From Coprobacillus sp. CAG:698 (GTDB lineage: Bacteria > Bacillota_I > Bacilli_A > ML615J-28 > CAG-698), in assembly GCA_000431235.1 (NCBI GenBank), contig HF988734.1:186001-250000 (forward strand): a stretch of DNA of 64,000 nt, read 5' to 3'. Within the stretch, counting starts at the first letter, position 1. Each line of letters begins with the position of its first letter. Under the pieces are notes generated by a model that was given only the letters and a program-made list of their open reading frames with translations, was not told the DNA's origin and did not search any database. This document shows positions 54,000-62,003 of this stretch, one piece after another. The position numbers were made by a program, and so were the translations under genes.

Positions 54000-54894
54000 A
54001 GATAAATTTGATATAGCAATAAAAACAGCAAGTAGGTATTTTAATGTTGCTCCGGCAATAATTGAAAAAGATTATTACGTAACTCTTATTTTATTGAAAC
54101 TTACAGAACGAGTGCCCAATTTATTGTTTAAAGGTGGTACATCACTTTCGAAATGTTATAAGATTATAGATCGATTTTCTGAAGATATTGATATTACGCT
54201 TGATTCAGAACATCAATCACAGGGGAATAGAAAAAAAATAAAACAAACAATTATAGAAATATGTAAAGAACTCAGTGTCAATTTGTTGAATGAAGATGAA
54301 ACAAGAAGCCGTAGAAATTATAATTGTTATAAAATTGATTATTGCCCAAGAAATAGATTATCGGAATTGAATCAGCAAATACTTATTGAAACTACTTTTA
54401 TTGTCAAAGCGTTTCCTGATGAAGTAAAGAAAGCTTCATCTTTGATATATGATTATCTTAAAGCTATAGGTAATAATGAAGCGATAGTTAAATATGAGTT
54501 AGAACCATTTGAAATTCGTGTTCAAACACTAGATAGAACTTTGGTAGATAAAGTTTTTGCAGTATGTGATTATATGCTAGATAATAAAATGGAGAGAAAG
54601 TCAAGACATATTTATGATCTATTTCGTTTACTCACTGCCGTGAAATTAGATGGTAATCTCAAAACACTTATAAAAGAGGTGAGAGAAAATAGAAAACTAA
54701 ATGCTAAGTGTTATTCTGCACAAGATGGAATGAATATTCAAGAGTTGCTTCAAAAAATGATAGACACAGCTTTCTTCAAAAAAGATTATGAAAAAAATAC
54801 TCAAAAATTACTATCAAAAAATGTGACTTATGAAATGGCTATAAAGGCAATAGAAGTAATTGTTGCTAGTGGTGTATTTGATGAAGAGAACTAA
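53980..54894 (+). CDS. AbiEii-family nucleotidyltransferase toxin
   Basis: 304 residues. Motif LLFKGGTSLSKCYKIIDRFSEDID has the KGGT...S and ED-D residues of the AbiEii/AbiGii minimal nucleotidyltransferase; EIRVQTLDRTLVDKVFAVCDYM and RHIYDLFRLL are further family landmarks. Relatives transfer nucleotides to tRNA and stop growth. It starts inside the antitoxin gene, so the two are coupled. Confidence 0.88.
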   Translation: MILHKDKDKFDIAIKTASRYFNVAPAIIEKDYYVTLILLKLTERVPNLLFKGGTSLSKCYKIIDRFSEDIDITLDSEHQSQGNRKKIKQTIIEICKELSVNLLNEDETRSRRNYNCYKIDYCPRNRLSELNQQILIETTFIVKAFPDEVKKASSLIYDYLKAIGNNEAIVKYELEPFEIRVQTLDRTLVDKVFAVCDYMLDNKMERKSRHIYDLFRLLTAVKLDGNLKTLIKEVRENRKLNAKCYSAQDGMNIQELLQKMIDTAFFKKDYEKNTQKLLSKNVTYEMAIKAIEVIVASGVFDEEN

Positions 54895-54933
54895 AAATAG
54901 TTTTGAAAAACAAAACAAGAAAAAATGTCATTT

Positions 54934-54960
54934 TTAGCACTTAGCACTTGACAGTGCTAA
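54934..54960 (+). promoter_or_regulatory. CIRCE operator (HrcA site) of htpG
   Basis: TTAGCACTT-N9-CAGTGCTAA, the canonical 9-9-9 layout with eight matching bases per arm. Its right part overlaps the -35 box, so HrcA binding would block htpG transcription. Confidence 0.85.
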
Positions 54961-54975
54961 AAAAAGTGATATAAT
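54948..54975 (+). promoter_or_regulatory. Promoter of htpG
   Basis: TTGACA (54948-54953), a 16-base spacer and TATAAT (54970-54975). Confidence 0.8.
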
Positions 54976-55007
54976 AGTATCGTAATTATACAAAGGAGTG
55001 TGTAAAT

Positions 55008-56933
55008 ATGAGTGAAGTAAGACAATATAAAACAGAATCTAAAAGATTACTTGATCTAATGATTAATTCAATCTATACAAATAAGGAAATCTTTTTGCGT
55101 GAATTGATTTCTAATGCATCTGATGCCATTGATAAATATAATTATTTATCACTTACAAATGATAAATTAGATAAGACAAGAGATTATCAAATCTTTTTAG
55201 AAATTGATAAAGATAAGAAAACTTTATCAATTACTGATAATGGAATTGGTATGACTAAAGAAGAACTAATTGATAGTTTAGGTACAATTGCTAAAAGTGG
55301 TTCTTATGAATTCTTAAAGAAATTAGATGATAAAGATAAGACTGAAAAAGAAAAAATTGACATTATAGGTCAATTTGGTGTCGGCTTTTATTCATCTTAT
55401 ATGGTAAGTAGTAAAGTGGAAGTATATACAAAATCACCATTTAGTGAAAAAGGATATATGTTCTCATCAACTGGTACAGAAGATTATACGATTGATGAAT
55501 GTGAAAATTTACCAGAAGGAACAAAGATTGTTTTGTATATAAAAGATGATACAGAAGAAGAAAAATATTCAGATTATTTAAATGAATATCGAATTAAAAC
55601 TCTAGTTAAGAAATATTCAGATTATATTAGATATCCAATCAAAATGGAAGTAACTAAATTTGTTCCAAAGAAAGATGAAAATGGAAAAGAAATTGAAAAT
55701 GAGACAGTTGAAGAAAAAACTATTGAAACTCTTAATTCTCAATTACCAATTTGGAAGAAAAAGAAAAATGAAGTTACTGATGAAGAATTAAATGAATTCT
55801 ATAAGAATAAATATTATGATTATCAAGATCCATTAACAAATATCTTTATAAATGTTGAAGGTGCATTAAATTATACTGCTTTAATATTTATACCTAAGAA
55901 AGCCCCATATAATTTGTATTCTGAGAATTATGAAAAAGGATTGCAATTATATACAAAAGGTGTTTTCATAATGGATAAATGTAAGGATTTAGTGCCTGAT
56001 TATTTCAGATTTGTGAAAGGTTTAGTCGATTCTAATGATTTATCGTTAAACATTAGTCGTGAAATTCTTCAACAAAATTCAGTCTTGAAAAAGATTGCAT
56101 CTAACATAGAAAAGAAGATAGCTTCTAAACTAGAAAGTATGCTTAAAAATGATCGTAAGTTATATGAAGAATTCTTTGAAAATTATGGTGTTAATTTAAA
56201 ATATGGTATTTACGATAAATATGGCTTGAAGAAAGAATTATTGCAAGATTTAATTCTATTCAAATCTGTTAAGAGTGAAGGATATATTACCTTAAATGAA
56301 TATGTTGAAAAGATGGTCGAAGGACAAGAATGTATTTATTATGCTAGTGGAAAGACAAAAGAAGCAGTTGAAGCAATGCCACAAATGGATAGAATCAAAG
56401 GTAAAGGATACGATGTATTGATTTGTGAAGATGATATCGATGAATTCATGTTACAAGTTATGACATCATATAAAGAAAAAATGTTTAAATCAGTTAATCA
56501 AGGTGATGCTGATGCGTTAGACAAAGAGGAAGAAGATAAACTAAAAGAACTTCAAGAAGACAAGAAGTCAATGTTAGAAAAAATTAAAGAAATTCTAGCT
56601 GATGAAGTAAGTGATGTAGTTATCTCTCGTCGTTTGACTGATTCTCCTGTATGCTTAGTAAGTACAGATGGATTATCGTTTGAAATGCAAAAAGTAATGG
56701 AAAAGATTCCAACAAGTAAAAACTTAAAAGCTGATAAGGTATTAGAAATTAATCCAAATCATAAGTTGTTTGAGACATTGGAAAATCTATATAATGATAA
56801 TGATCCAAGTTTGTCAGATTATGTAAAACTATTATATGACCAAGCTCTTTTAATTGAAGGATTCCCAATCAAAGATCCAGTGGAATTTTCAAAGAAAATG
56901 TGCAATTTGATGATTAATTGCAAGAAATATTAA
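55008..56933 (+). CDS. htpG: Hsp90-family chaperone HtpG
   Basis: 641 residues with the full Hsp90 layout: ATPase domain (LRELISNASDAIDKY, ITDNGIGMTKEEL, IGQFGVGFYSSYMV), middle domain (LYTKGVFIMDKC, GLVDSNDLSLNISREILQQN) and C-terminal dimer domain (LEINPNHKLFETL, YDQALLIEGFPI). It folds client proteins in the cytosol under stress. CIRCE control (54934) implies HrcA repression, whereas in Bacillus subtilis htpG is not a CIRCE gene. AAGGAG lies before the ATG. Confidence 0.97.
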   Translation: MSEVRQYKTESKRLLDLMINSIYTNKEIFLRELISNASDAIDKYNYLSLTNDKLDKTRDYQIFLEIDKDKKTLSITDNGIGMTKEELIDSLGTIAKSGSYEFLKKLDDKDKTEKEKIDIIGQFGVGFYSSYMVSSKVEVYTKSPFSEKGYMFSSTGTEDYTIDECENLPEGTKIVLYIKDDTEEEKYSDYLNEYRIKTLVKKYSDYIRYPIKMEVTKFVPKKDENGKEIENETVEEKTIETLNSQLPIWKKKKNEVTDEELNEFYKNKYYDYQDPLTNIFINVEGALNYTALIFIPKKAPYNLYSENYEKGLQLYTKGVFIMDKCKDLVPDYFRFVKGLVDSNDLSLNISREILQQNSVLKKIASNIEKKIASKLESMLKNDRKLYEEFFENYGVNLKYGIYDKYGLKKELLQDLILFKSVKSEGYITLNEYVEKMVEGQECIYYASGKTKEAVEAMPQMDRIKGKGYDVLICEDDIDEFMLQVMTSYKEKMFKSVNQGDADALDKEEEDKLKELQEDKKSMLEKIKEILADEVSDVVISRRLTDSPVCLVSTDGLSFEMQKVMEKIPTSKNLKADKVLEINPNHKLFETLENLYNDNDPSLSDYVKLLYDQALLIEGFPIKDPVEFSKKMCNLMINCKKY

Positions 56934-56945
56934 TCTAGTAAAAAT

Positions 56946-56985
56946 AAGTTCATACACTTGTGATATTCAGTGTATGAACTTTTTA
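56946..56985 (+). terminator. Terminator of htpG
   Basis: AAGTTCATACAC pairs with GTGTATGAACTT, followed by TTT. Confidence 0.85.
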
Positions 56986-57000
56986 AATTGGCAAATAAAT

Positions 57001-57028
57001 AAAAAGGCCTATATTTGTGTAGGCCTAT
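57001..57028 (-). terminator. Terminator of glyA
   Basis: On the minus strand, TAGGCCTA and TAGGCCT-type arms form a stem followed by five Ts (plus-strand AAAAA at 57001). Confidence 0.75.
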
Positions 57029-58263
57029 TTTTCGTATAGAGGGAATTCTTTAGTTAACTCTAAAACGCTATGCTTAATTTTATTTAATTTTATATCATTA
57101 TCTTTATTCTTTAAAGCATTATCAATAAAAGATGCAATTTTAATCATTTCTTTTTCTTTCATGCCTCTAGTAGTCACACTTGCAGTTCCAATTCTTAAAC
57201 CACTTGTTACAAAAGGTTTTTCATCATCAAAAGGAACTGTATTCTTGTTACATGTAATGCCAACTTTATCAAGAATGATTTCTCCTTCTTTACCAGTTAT
57301 GCCGAGTGATTTTTTAACATTTACGATTAATAAGTGATTCTCTGTTCTGTTAGAAACTAAAGTGTAACCTAATCGTTTTAATTCATCTGCTAATGCTTTG
57401 CAGTTGGCAATGATTTGTTTTTGGTATGTAACGAATTCAGGGCTTAATGCTTCTTTAAAGCATACAGCTTTTGCCGCAATCACATGCATTAATGGTCCTC
57501 CTTGAACTCCAGGGAAAACAGCTTTGTTAATTTTTTTAGAAAGCTCCTCATCGTTTGTTAGGATCATTCCGCCACGAGGTCCACGCAATGTTTTATGAGT
57601 TGTTGTTGTGACGATATCTGCATACTCTAATGGATTTGGATGTAATCCTGCAGCTACTAAACCAGCGATATGAGCCATATCTATCATAAGATAAGCACCT
57701 ACCTTATCAGCAATTTCACGATATCTCTTAAAGTCAATAACTAAAGGGTATGCACTAGCTCCACCAACGATTAGTTTAGGTTTTTCCTTAATTGCTAATT
57801 CTTCCAAAGCATTATAATCAATTTCTTCAGTTTCTTTATTTAGATAGTAAGGTATAAATTTATAATCTACTCCTGAAAAGCTTAGAGCGCTACCATGTGT
57901 TAAATGACCTCCTTGGTCTAGAGCCATTCCAAGAACTTTATCTCCATTATTTAATATAGCACGATATGCTGCCATATTAGCTTGTGAGCCAGAATGGGGC
58001 TGAACATTAACAAATTTAGCGTTAAAAAGCTTTTTTGCTCTTTCAATAGCTAGTGATTCTATTCCGTCAACAAATTCACAGCCACCATAATATCTTTTTC
58101 CAGGATATCCTTCTGCATATTTATTTGTGAGAATTGAACCTTGTGCTTCTAAAACTTCTTCAGAAACAAAGTTTTCAGATGCAATTAATTCAATATTGTG
58201 CTCCTGTCTTTTTTTCTCTTGCTCTATTAATGAATAAATTTCATAGTCTTTTTCTTTAAGCAT
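57025..58263 (-). CDS. glyA: Serine hydroxymethyltransferase
   Basis: 412 residues with NIELIASENFVSEEVLEAQGS, YPGKRYYGGC, VQPHSGSQANMAAY, and the PLP lysine in TTTTHKTLRGPRGG. It converts serine to glycine and gives 5,10-methylene-THF. GGAGG lies eight bases before the ATG on the minus strand. No glycine or THF riboswitch is visible in the 110 bases before it. Convergent with htpG. Confidence 0.97.
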   Translation of the reverse strand: MLKEKDYEIYSLIEQEKKRQEHNIELIASENFVSEEVLEAQGSILTNKYAEGYPGKRYYGGCEFVDGIESLAIERAKKLFNAKFVNVQPHSGSQANMAAYRAILNNGDKVLGMALDQGGHLTHGSALSFSGVDYKFIPYYLNKETEEIDYNALEELAIKEKPKLIVGGASAYPLVIDFKRYREIADKVGAYLMIDMAHIAGLVAAGLHPNPLEYADIVTTTTHKTLRGPRGGMILTNDEELSKKINKAVFPGVQGGPLMHVIAAKAVCFKEALSPEFVTYQKQIIANCKALADELKRLGYTLVSNRTENHLLIVNVKKSLGITGKEGEIILDKVGITCNKNTVPFDDEKPFVTSGLRIGTASVTTRGMKEKEMIKIASFIDNALKNKDNDIKLNKIKHSVLELTKEFPLYEK

Positions 58264-58372
58264 TAATGTAACCTCCTTATGATAATAATAATCATATTAT
58301 ATCACTTTTATAAATAAAAATAAATGGTAAATATTTTTTTAAAAATGTGACATACTATAATTAGGTGTTAAT

Positions 58373-58834
58373 ATGAAAAAAATATATAAATTTGGATATA
58401 TTACAGGTTGGTTTGTTTTACTCTTAATATTATTTTTTATTTTTTCAATGTTTATATCTATAACAAGACTAAGGCTTATAGATATAATTTTTTGTGTAAT
58501 TGTAATAATATTAGGCTTGAAGTATTATATAAAATATACATTATTTTATTATTCATTTTATGTTAAAGATGAAGTTTTGTTTATATATCAGAAACACAAA
58601 CTATGTTATCAAATATCACTAGCAAGCATAAAAATTGAACAAGGGGCCTTTAAGCATGAACAAAAGCTTACCTTTGCAATTAATAATTGTTTACATGAAT
58701 ATACAATAGACTATGATAATGAATTATGCCAAAGTGCTAATACGAAAAATTATCGTAAGTGGTGGTATATAGTTTATATGCTAGCAACATTACTGATTGT
58801 AGCAGCTACTATATATGCAATTATTAATAAATAA
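58373..58834 (+). CDS. Small membrane protein, three helices
   Basis: 153 residues: two N-terminal helices (about 10-33 and 39-57), a ~70-residue soluble middle, and a C-terminal helix (about 128-148). AGGTG lies before the ATG and a TATAAT box at about 58355. The gene is divergent from glyA. No family recognised. Confidence 0.65.
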   Translation: MKKIYKFGYITGWFVLLLILFFIFSMFISITRLRLIDIIFCVIVIILGLKYYIKYTLFYYSFYVKDEVLFIYQKHKLCYQISLASIKIEQGAFKHEQKLTFAINNCLHEYTIDYDNELCQSANTKNYRKWWYIVYMLATLLIVAATIYAIINK

Positions 58835-58842
58835 TTTATTTG

Positions 58843-58865
58843 GGACTTTATATAGTCCATTTTTT
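58843..58865 (+). terminator. Terminator after the 58373 gene
   Basis: GGACT and AGTCC form a short stem, followed by a T run. Confidence 0.55.
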
Positions 58866-58899
58866 AATTTGTGCATATTTTAATATAGAGGTGTAAAAA

Positions 58900-59679
58900 A
58901 TGGACGTGTTATATAATTTGAATCCTGTATTATTAGCTTTTATAGCCACAATTTTTACTTATATTATAACTGCTTTGGGTGCAGCATTAGTTTTCGTTTT
59001 TAAAAATGTAAATAAAAAAGTATTAGATGTTATGTTAGGACTAGCAAGTGGTATAATGATTGCCGCATCATTTTGGTCTTTGATTTTACCAGCAATTTCA
59101 TTATGTGAGGAGATGGGTAAAGTTCCATACATAATTCCTTCAATAGGTTTCTTATGCGGAGGATTATTTATAATTTTATCAGATATAATTTTAGAAAAAT
59201 GTGTGAAAATTGATGAAAAGAAGAAGAGAAGCATTCTTTTATCTTCAGCAGTTACTCTTCACAATATTCCTGAGGGAATGGCTATTGGAGTAGCATTTGG
59301 TGCCCTTGCTTTTTCTACTGACCAAAGTGGATTGTTAGCAGCTTCGCTTTTAGCCTTAGGAATTGGAATTCAAAACTTTCCTGAAGGAGTTTGTGTAGCT
59401 ATGCCTCTAAGAAAAAATGGAGAAACGAGAATGAAATCATTTTTTGTAGGACAAGCTTCAGGAATTGTTGAACCTATAGCAGGTGTGATTGGTGCTTTAT
59501 TTGCGATTACAGTAAGAAATATATTACCTTATCTTTTAACATTTTCGGCAGGAGCAATGATAGCAGTGGTTTGCTCAGAACTGATTCCCGATGCATTTAA
59601 GGATAATAAGATACTGGCAAGTTTAGGAGTTATTTTAGGGTTTATTATTATGATGGTTTTAGACATAGCGTTTGGGTAG
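58900..59679 (+). CDS. ZIP-family metal transporter
   Basis: 259 residues, eight membrane helices. The ZIP metal sites are clear: LHNIPEGMAIGVAFGA (helix 4) and IQNFPEGVCVAMPLRKNG (helix 5). The family takes zinc or other divalent metals into the cell (ZupT-like). The His-rich loop is short and Lys-rich here (EKCVKIDEKKKRS). AGAGGTG precedes the ATG. Confidence 0.9.
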   Translation: MDVLYNLNPVLLAFIATIFTYIITALGAALVFVFKNVNKKVLDVMLGLASGIMIAASFWSLILPAISLCEEMGKVPYIIPSIGFLCGGLFIILSDIILEKCVKIDEKKKRSILLSSAVTLHNIPEGMAIGVAFGALAFSTDQSGLLAASLLALGIGIQNFPEGVCVAMPLRKNGETRMKSFFVGQASGIVEPIAGVIGALFAITVRNILPYLLTFSAGAMIAVVCSELIPDAFKDNKILASLGVILGFIIMMVLDIAFG

Positions 59680-59698
59680 AAATAATTAAGATGTTAAA

Positions 59699-59727
59699 AA
59701 TATATTCTTTAGAGAATATATTTTTCT
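59699..59727 (+). terminator. Terminator of the ZIP gene
   Basis: AATATATTCT and AGAATATATT form a 10-base stem, followed by TTTC. Confidence 0.7.
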
Positions 59728-59754
59728 TTACAAAAATCTATTTTGTGATATAAT
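59727..59754 (+). promoter_or_regulatory. Promoter of the MarR-ABC operon
   Basis: TTTACA (59727-59732), a 16-base spacer and TATAAT (59749-59754). Confidence 0.75.
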
Positions 59755-59780
59755 ATTAATTAGTTTTAAAACTAATTAAT
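59755..59780 (+). promoter_or_regulatory. Perfect 26-base palindrome, likely MarR operator
   Basis: ATTAATTAGTTTT (59755-59767) followed at once by its exact reverse complement (59768-59780), directly after the -10 box and ending before the ribosome site of the MarR gene. Position and symmetry fit autorepression. Confidence 0.75.
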
Positions 59781-59793
59781 AGGAGAGCAAAAT

Positions 59794-60225
59794 ATGGAAA
59801 ATAATGAAAAAAATATTATCATGCTTATGCATGATATATCCAAAATGTTTCATTTAGAAATGAAAAAAAGAACTAATGAAGATAGTAAAATGGTAACTTA
59901 TAGACCTATTCTGCATATGTTAATTCATCATGATGGTTGTAATCAATTAGATGTTGCTAAGTTTACAATGCTTAAAGCTCCTACGATAAGTATTACTTTA
60001 AAAAATATGGAGTTTGATGGATTAATTAGAAAAGAATGCGATAAAGATGATAAACGAAATGTTAAAATATTTCTAACAGAAAAGGGAAAAGAGCAAAATG
60101 AGAAAATGAGATTAGTATGTGATAATCTAAAAGATGATATTCTAGCAGGAATAGATAAAAATAAACAAGAAGAAGTAAAGATAGTTTTACTAAAAATCAT
60201 AAGTAATTTGGAGGCTTTAAAATGA
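59794..60225 (+). CDS. MarR-family regulator
   Basis: 143 residues. Winged helix: QLDVAKFTMLKAPTISITLKNMEFDGLIRKECDKDDKRN (wing with DKRN), typical of MarR repressors. AGGAGAG precedes the ATG. The stop overlaps the first ABC gene by four bases, so it probably represses its own exporter operon and is released by a small molecule. Confidence 0.9.
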   Translation: MENNEKNIIMLMHDISKMFHLEMKKRTNEDSKMVTYRPILHMLIHHDGCNQLDVAKFTMLKAPTISITLKNMEFDGLIRKECDKDDKRNVKIFLTEKGKEQNEKMRLVCDNLKDDILAGIDKNKQEEVKIVLLKIISNLEALK

Positions 60226-62003
60226 AAAAAATGTTAAAGTATATTAAACCATATTGGTATTTTGCATTACTAGCCCCTTTATTTATGGTTGGTGAAGTAA
60301 TTGCAGATTTGTTTCAGCCAGACTTTATGTCTAGAATAGTAGATAATGGAATTTTAAATGAAGCCCTTACGATAAATGAGAAAATTAAAGTAGTTCTTGA
60401 AAACGGAGTATTCATGATTTTACTGCTTGTTTTAGGGGGTTTAGCTGGAGTTCTTTCAGCTGCTTGTGCTTCTGCGTGTGCTAATAACTTTGGGAATGAT
60501 TTAAGAAAAGATGTATTTTCAAAAATAGTTAATCTTTCTTTCGAACAAACAGATAAGTTTACGACTGGTTCGTTGATTACAAGAATAACAAATGATATTA
60601 CTCAAATTCAAGATTTTGTTTCTATGGCTGTGAGAATGTTCATTAGGTCGTTAACAATGTTTGTTGGTGGTATGATTTTTATGTTTCTAGTAAGTCCGTC
60701 TTTTGGAATTATTCTAGCAATTTGTTTACCATTTGAATTAATAACTATAATAGTAATTCTCAAAAAGGTAATTCCTTTATTTTCTAAGGTTCAAGATAAA
60801 ATAGATAAGGTAAATTCTGTCGTTCAAGAAAATGTTAACGGAGCTCGTGTTGTAAAGGCATTTACAGGTGAAGAAAAAGAAATGAAAAGATTTGATGAAG
60901 CTAATAGAGATTTAGCTGATAATAGTTACAAAGTATTCAAAATAATTTCTTTTATGAATCCAGTTATGACAATATTCTTATATGGAATTAGTATTGCCAT
61001 AATCTATTTTGGCGGTATAGAAATCCATCATAATATAAATCTAATTTTGGCTGGTGATGCAAATGCATTTAGCGTTGGTGATGTTATGAAAGCTGTGACA
61101 TATGTATCTATGATTTTAATGTCAGTTATGCAACTTGCAATGATATCACAACAGATAACAAGAGCTAAAGTTTCTTCAGATAGAATTGTAGAAGTACTTG
61201 ATAGCAAGCCTGTTATTGAATCATCTAATGAATCAATTATGAAAACAAAAACAAAGGGAACTGTAGAATTTAAAAATGTTTCTTTCAACTATCCTAACTT
61301 TTCTGATGAAAAAGTGTTGGATAATATATCTCTTAAAATTAACGAGGGTGAGACGTTGGCAATTTTAGGAGCTACTGGATCTGGAAAAACAACGATTGTA
61401 AATTTAATTCCTCGTTTTTACAATACAACTAGTGGTGAAGTGTTAGTTGATGGCGTTAATGTTAATAAATATAATCTAATGGATTTAAGAAATCGCGTTA
61501 CTAGTGTTCTTCAAAAAACAGAACTATTTAGTGGTACGATTGAAGATAATATAAAATGGGGTAAAAAAGATGCTACTTTAGAAGAGGTTAAGAATGTTTG
61601 TAAAATAAGTCAAGCAGATGGTTTTATTGAGGAATTTAATAATGGCTATGAAACAATAATTGGCGAGAAAGGTTCATCACTTTCAGGAGGTCAAAAGCAA
61701 AGATTAGCAATCGCTAGAGCTTTGATTAGAAAACCAGAAATATTAATCTTTGATGACTCAACAAGTGCATTAGACTTAGAAACTGAAGCTAAGTTATACA
61801 AAGCCTTAAGAGAAAATTTAGGGCAAACAACAGTTATACTAATTGCCCAAAGAGTAGCAAGTGCTAAAAATGCGGATCGAATTGCCATAATTGATAAAGG
61901 TAAATTGGTTGCTTGTGATACTCATGACAGTTTGATGGAGTCATGTGACATATATATTGATATATATAATTCACAACTAAAGAGAGGTGAAGAAAATGAA
62001 TAA
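60222..62003 (+). CDS. ABC multidrug-type exporter, subunit 1
   Basis: 593 residues: six-helix exporter domain (about 10-310) and ATPase domain with Walker A GATGSGKTT, Q-loop VLQKT, signature LSGGQKQR, Walker B ILIFDDSTSALD (Asp where the catalytic Glu usually stands) and AQRVAS in place of the H-loop SHR. The missing Glu/His make this the non-catalytic half-site of a heterodimer. Pairs with the next gene (BmrCD/EfrAB-type layout). Confidence 0.9.
   Translation: MKKMLKYIKPYWYFALLAPLFMVGEVIADLFQPDFMSRIVDNGILNEALTINEKIKVVLENGVFMILLLVLGGLAGVLSAACASACANNFGNDLRKDVFSKIVNLSFEQTDKFTTGSLITRITNDITQIQDFVSMAVRMFIRSLTMFVGGMIFMFLVSPSFGIILAICLPFELITIIVILKKVIPLFSKVQDKIDKVNSVVQENVNGARVVKAFTGEEKEMKRFDEANRDLADNSYKVFKIISFMNPVMTIFLYGISIAIIYFGGIEIHHNINLILAGDANAFSVGDVMKAVTYVSMILMSVMQLAMISQQITRAKVSSDRIVEVLDSKPVIESSNESIMKTKTKGTVEFKNVSFNYPNFSDEKVLDNISLKINEGETLAILGATGSGKTTIVNLIPRFYNTTSGEVLVDGVNVNKYNLMDLRNRVTSVLQKTELFSGTIEDNIKWGKKDATLEEVKNVCKISQADGFIEEFNNGYETIIGEKGSSLSGGQKQRLAIARALIRKPEILIFDDSTSALDLETEAKLYKALRENLGQTTVILIAQRVASAKNADRIAIIDKGKLVACDTHDSLMESCDIYIDIYNSQLKRGEENE

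Noticed and set aside
58363..58372. GTGTTAAT before the 58373 gene as a fourth copy of the shared promoter
   Set aside because: The first base of the box differs and there is no GTTGTTATT at the right distance upstream.
58264..58372. A glycine or THF riboswitch before glyA
   Set aside because: The leader is too short and AT-rich and lacks the conserved core of either class.
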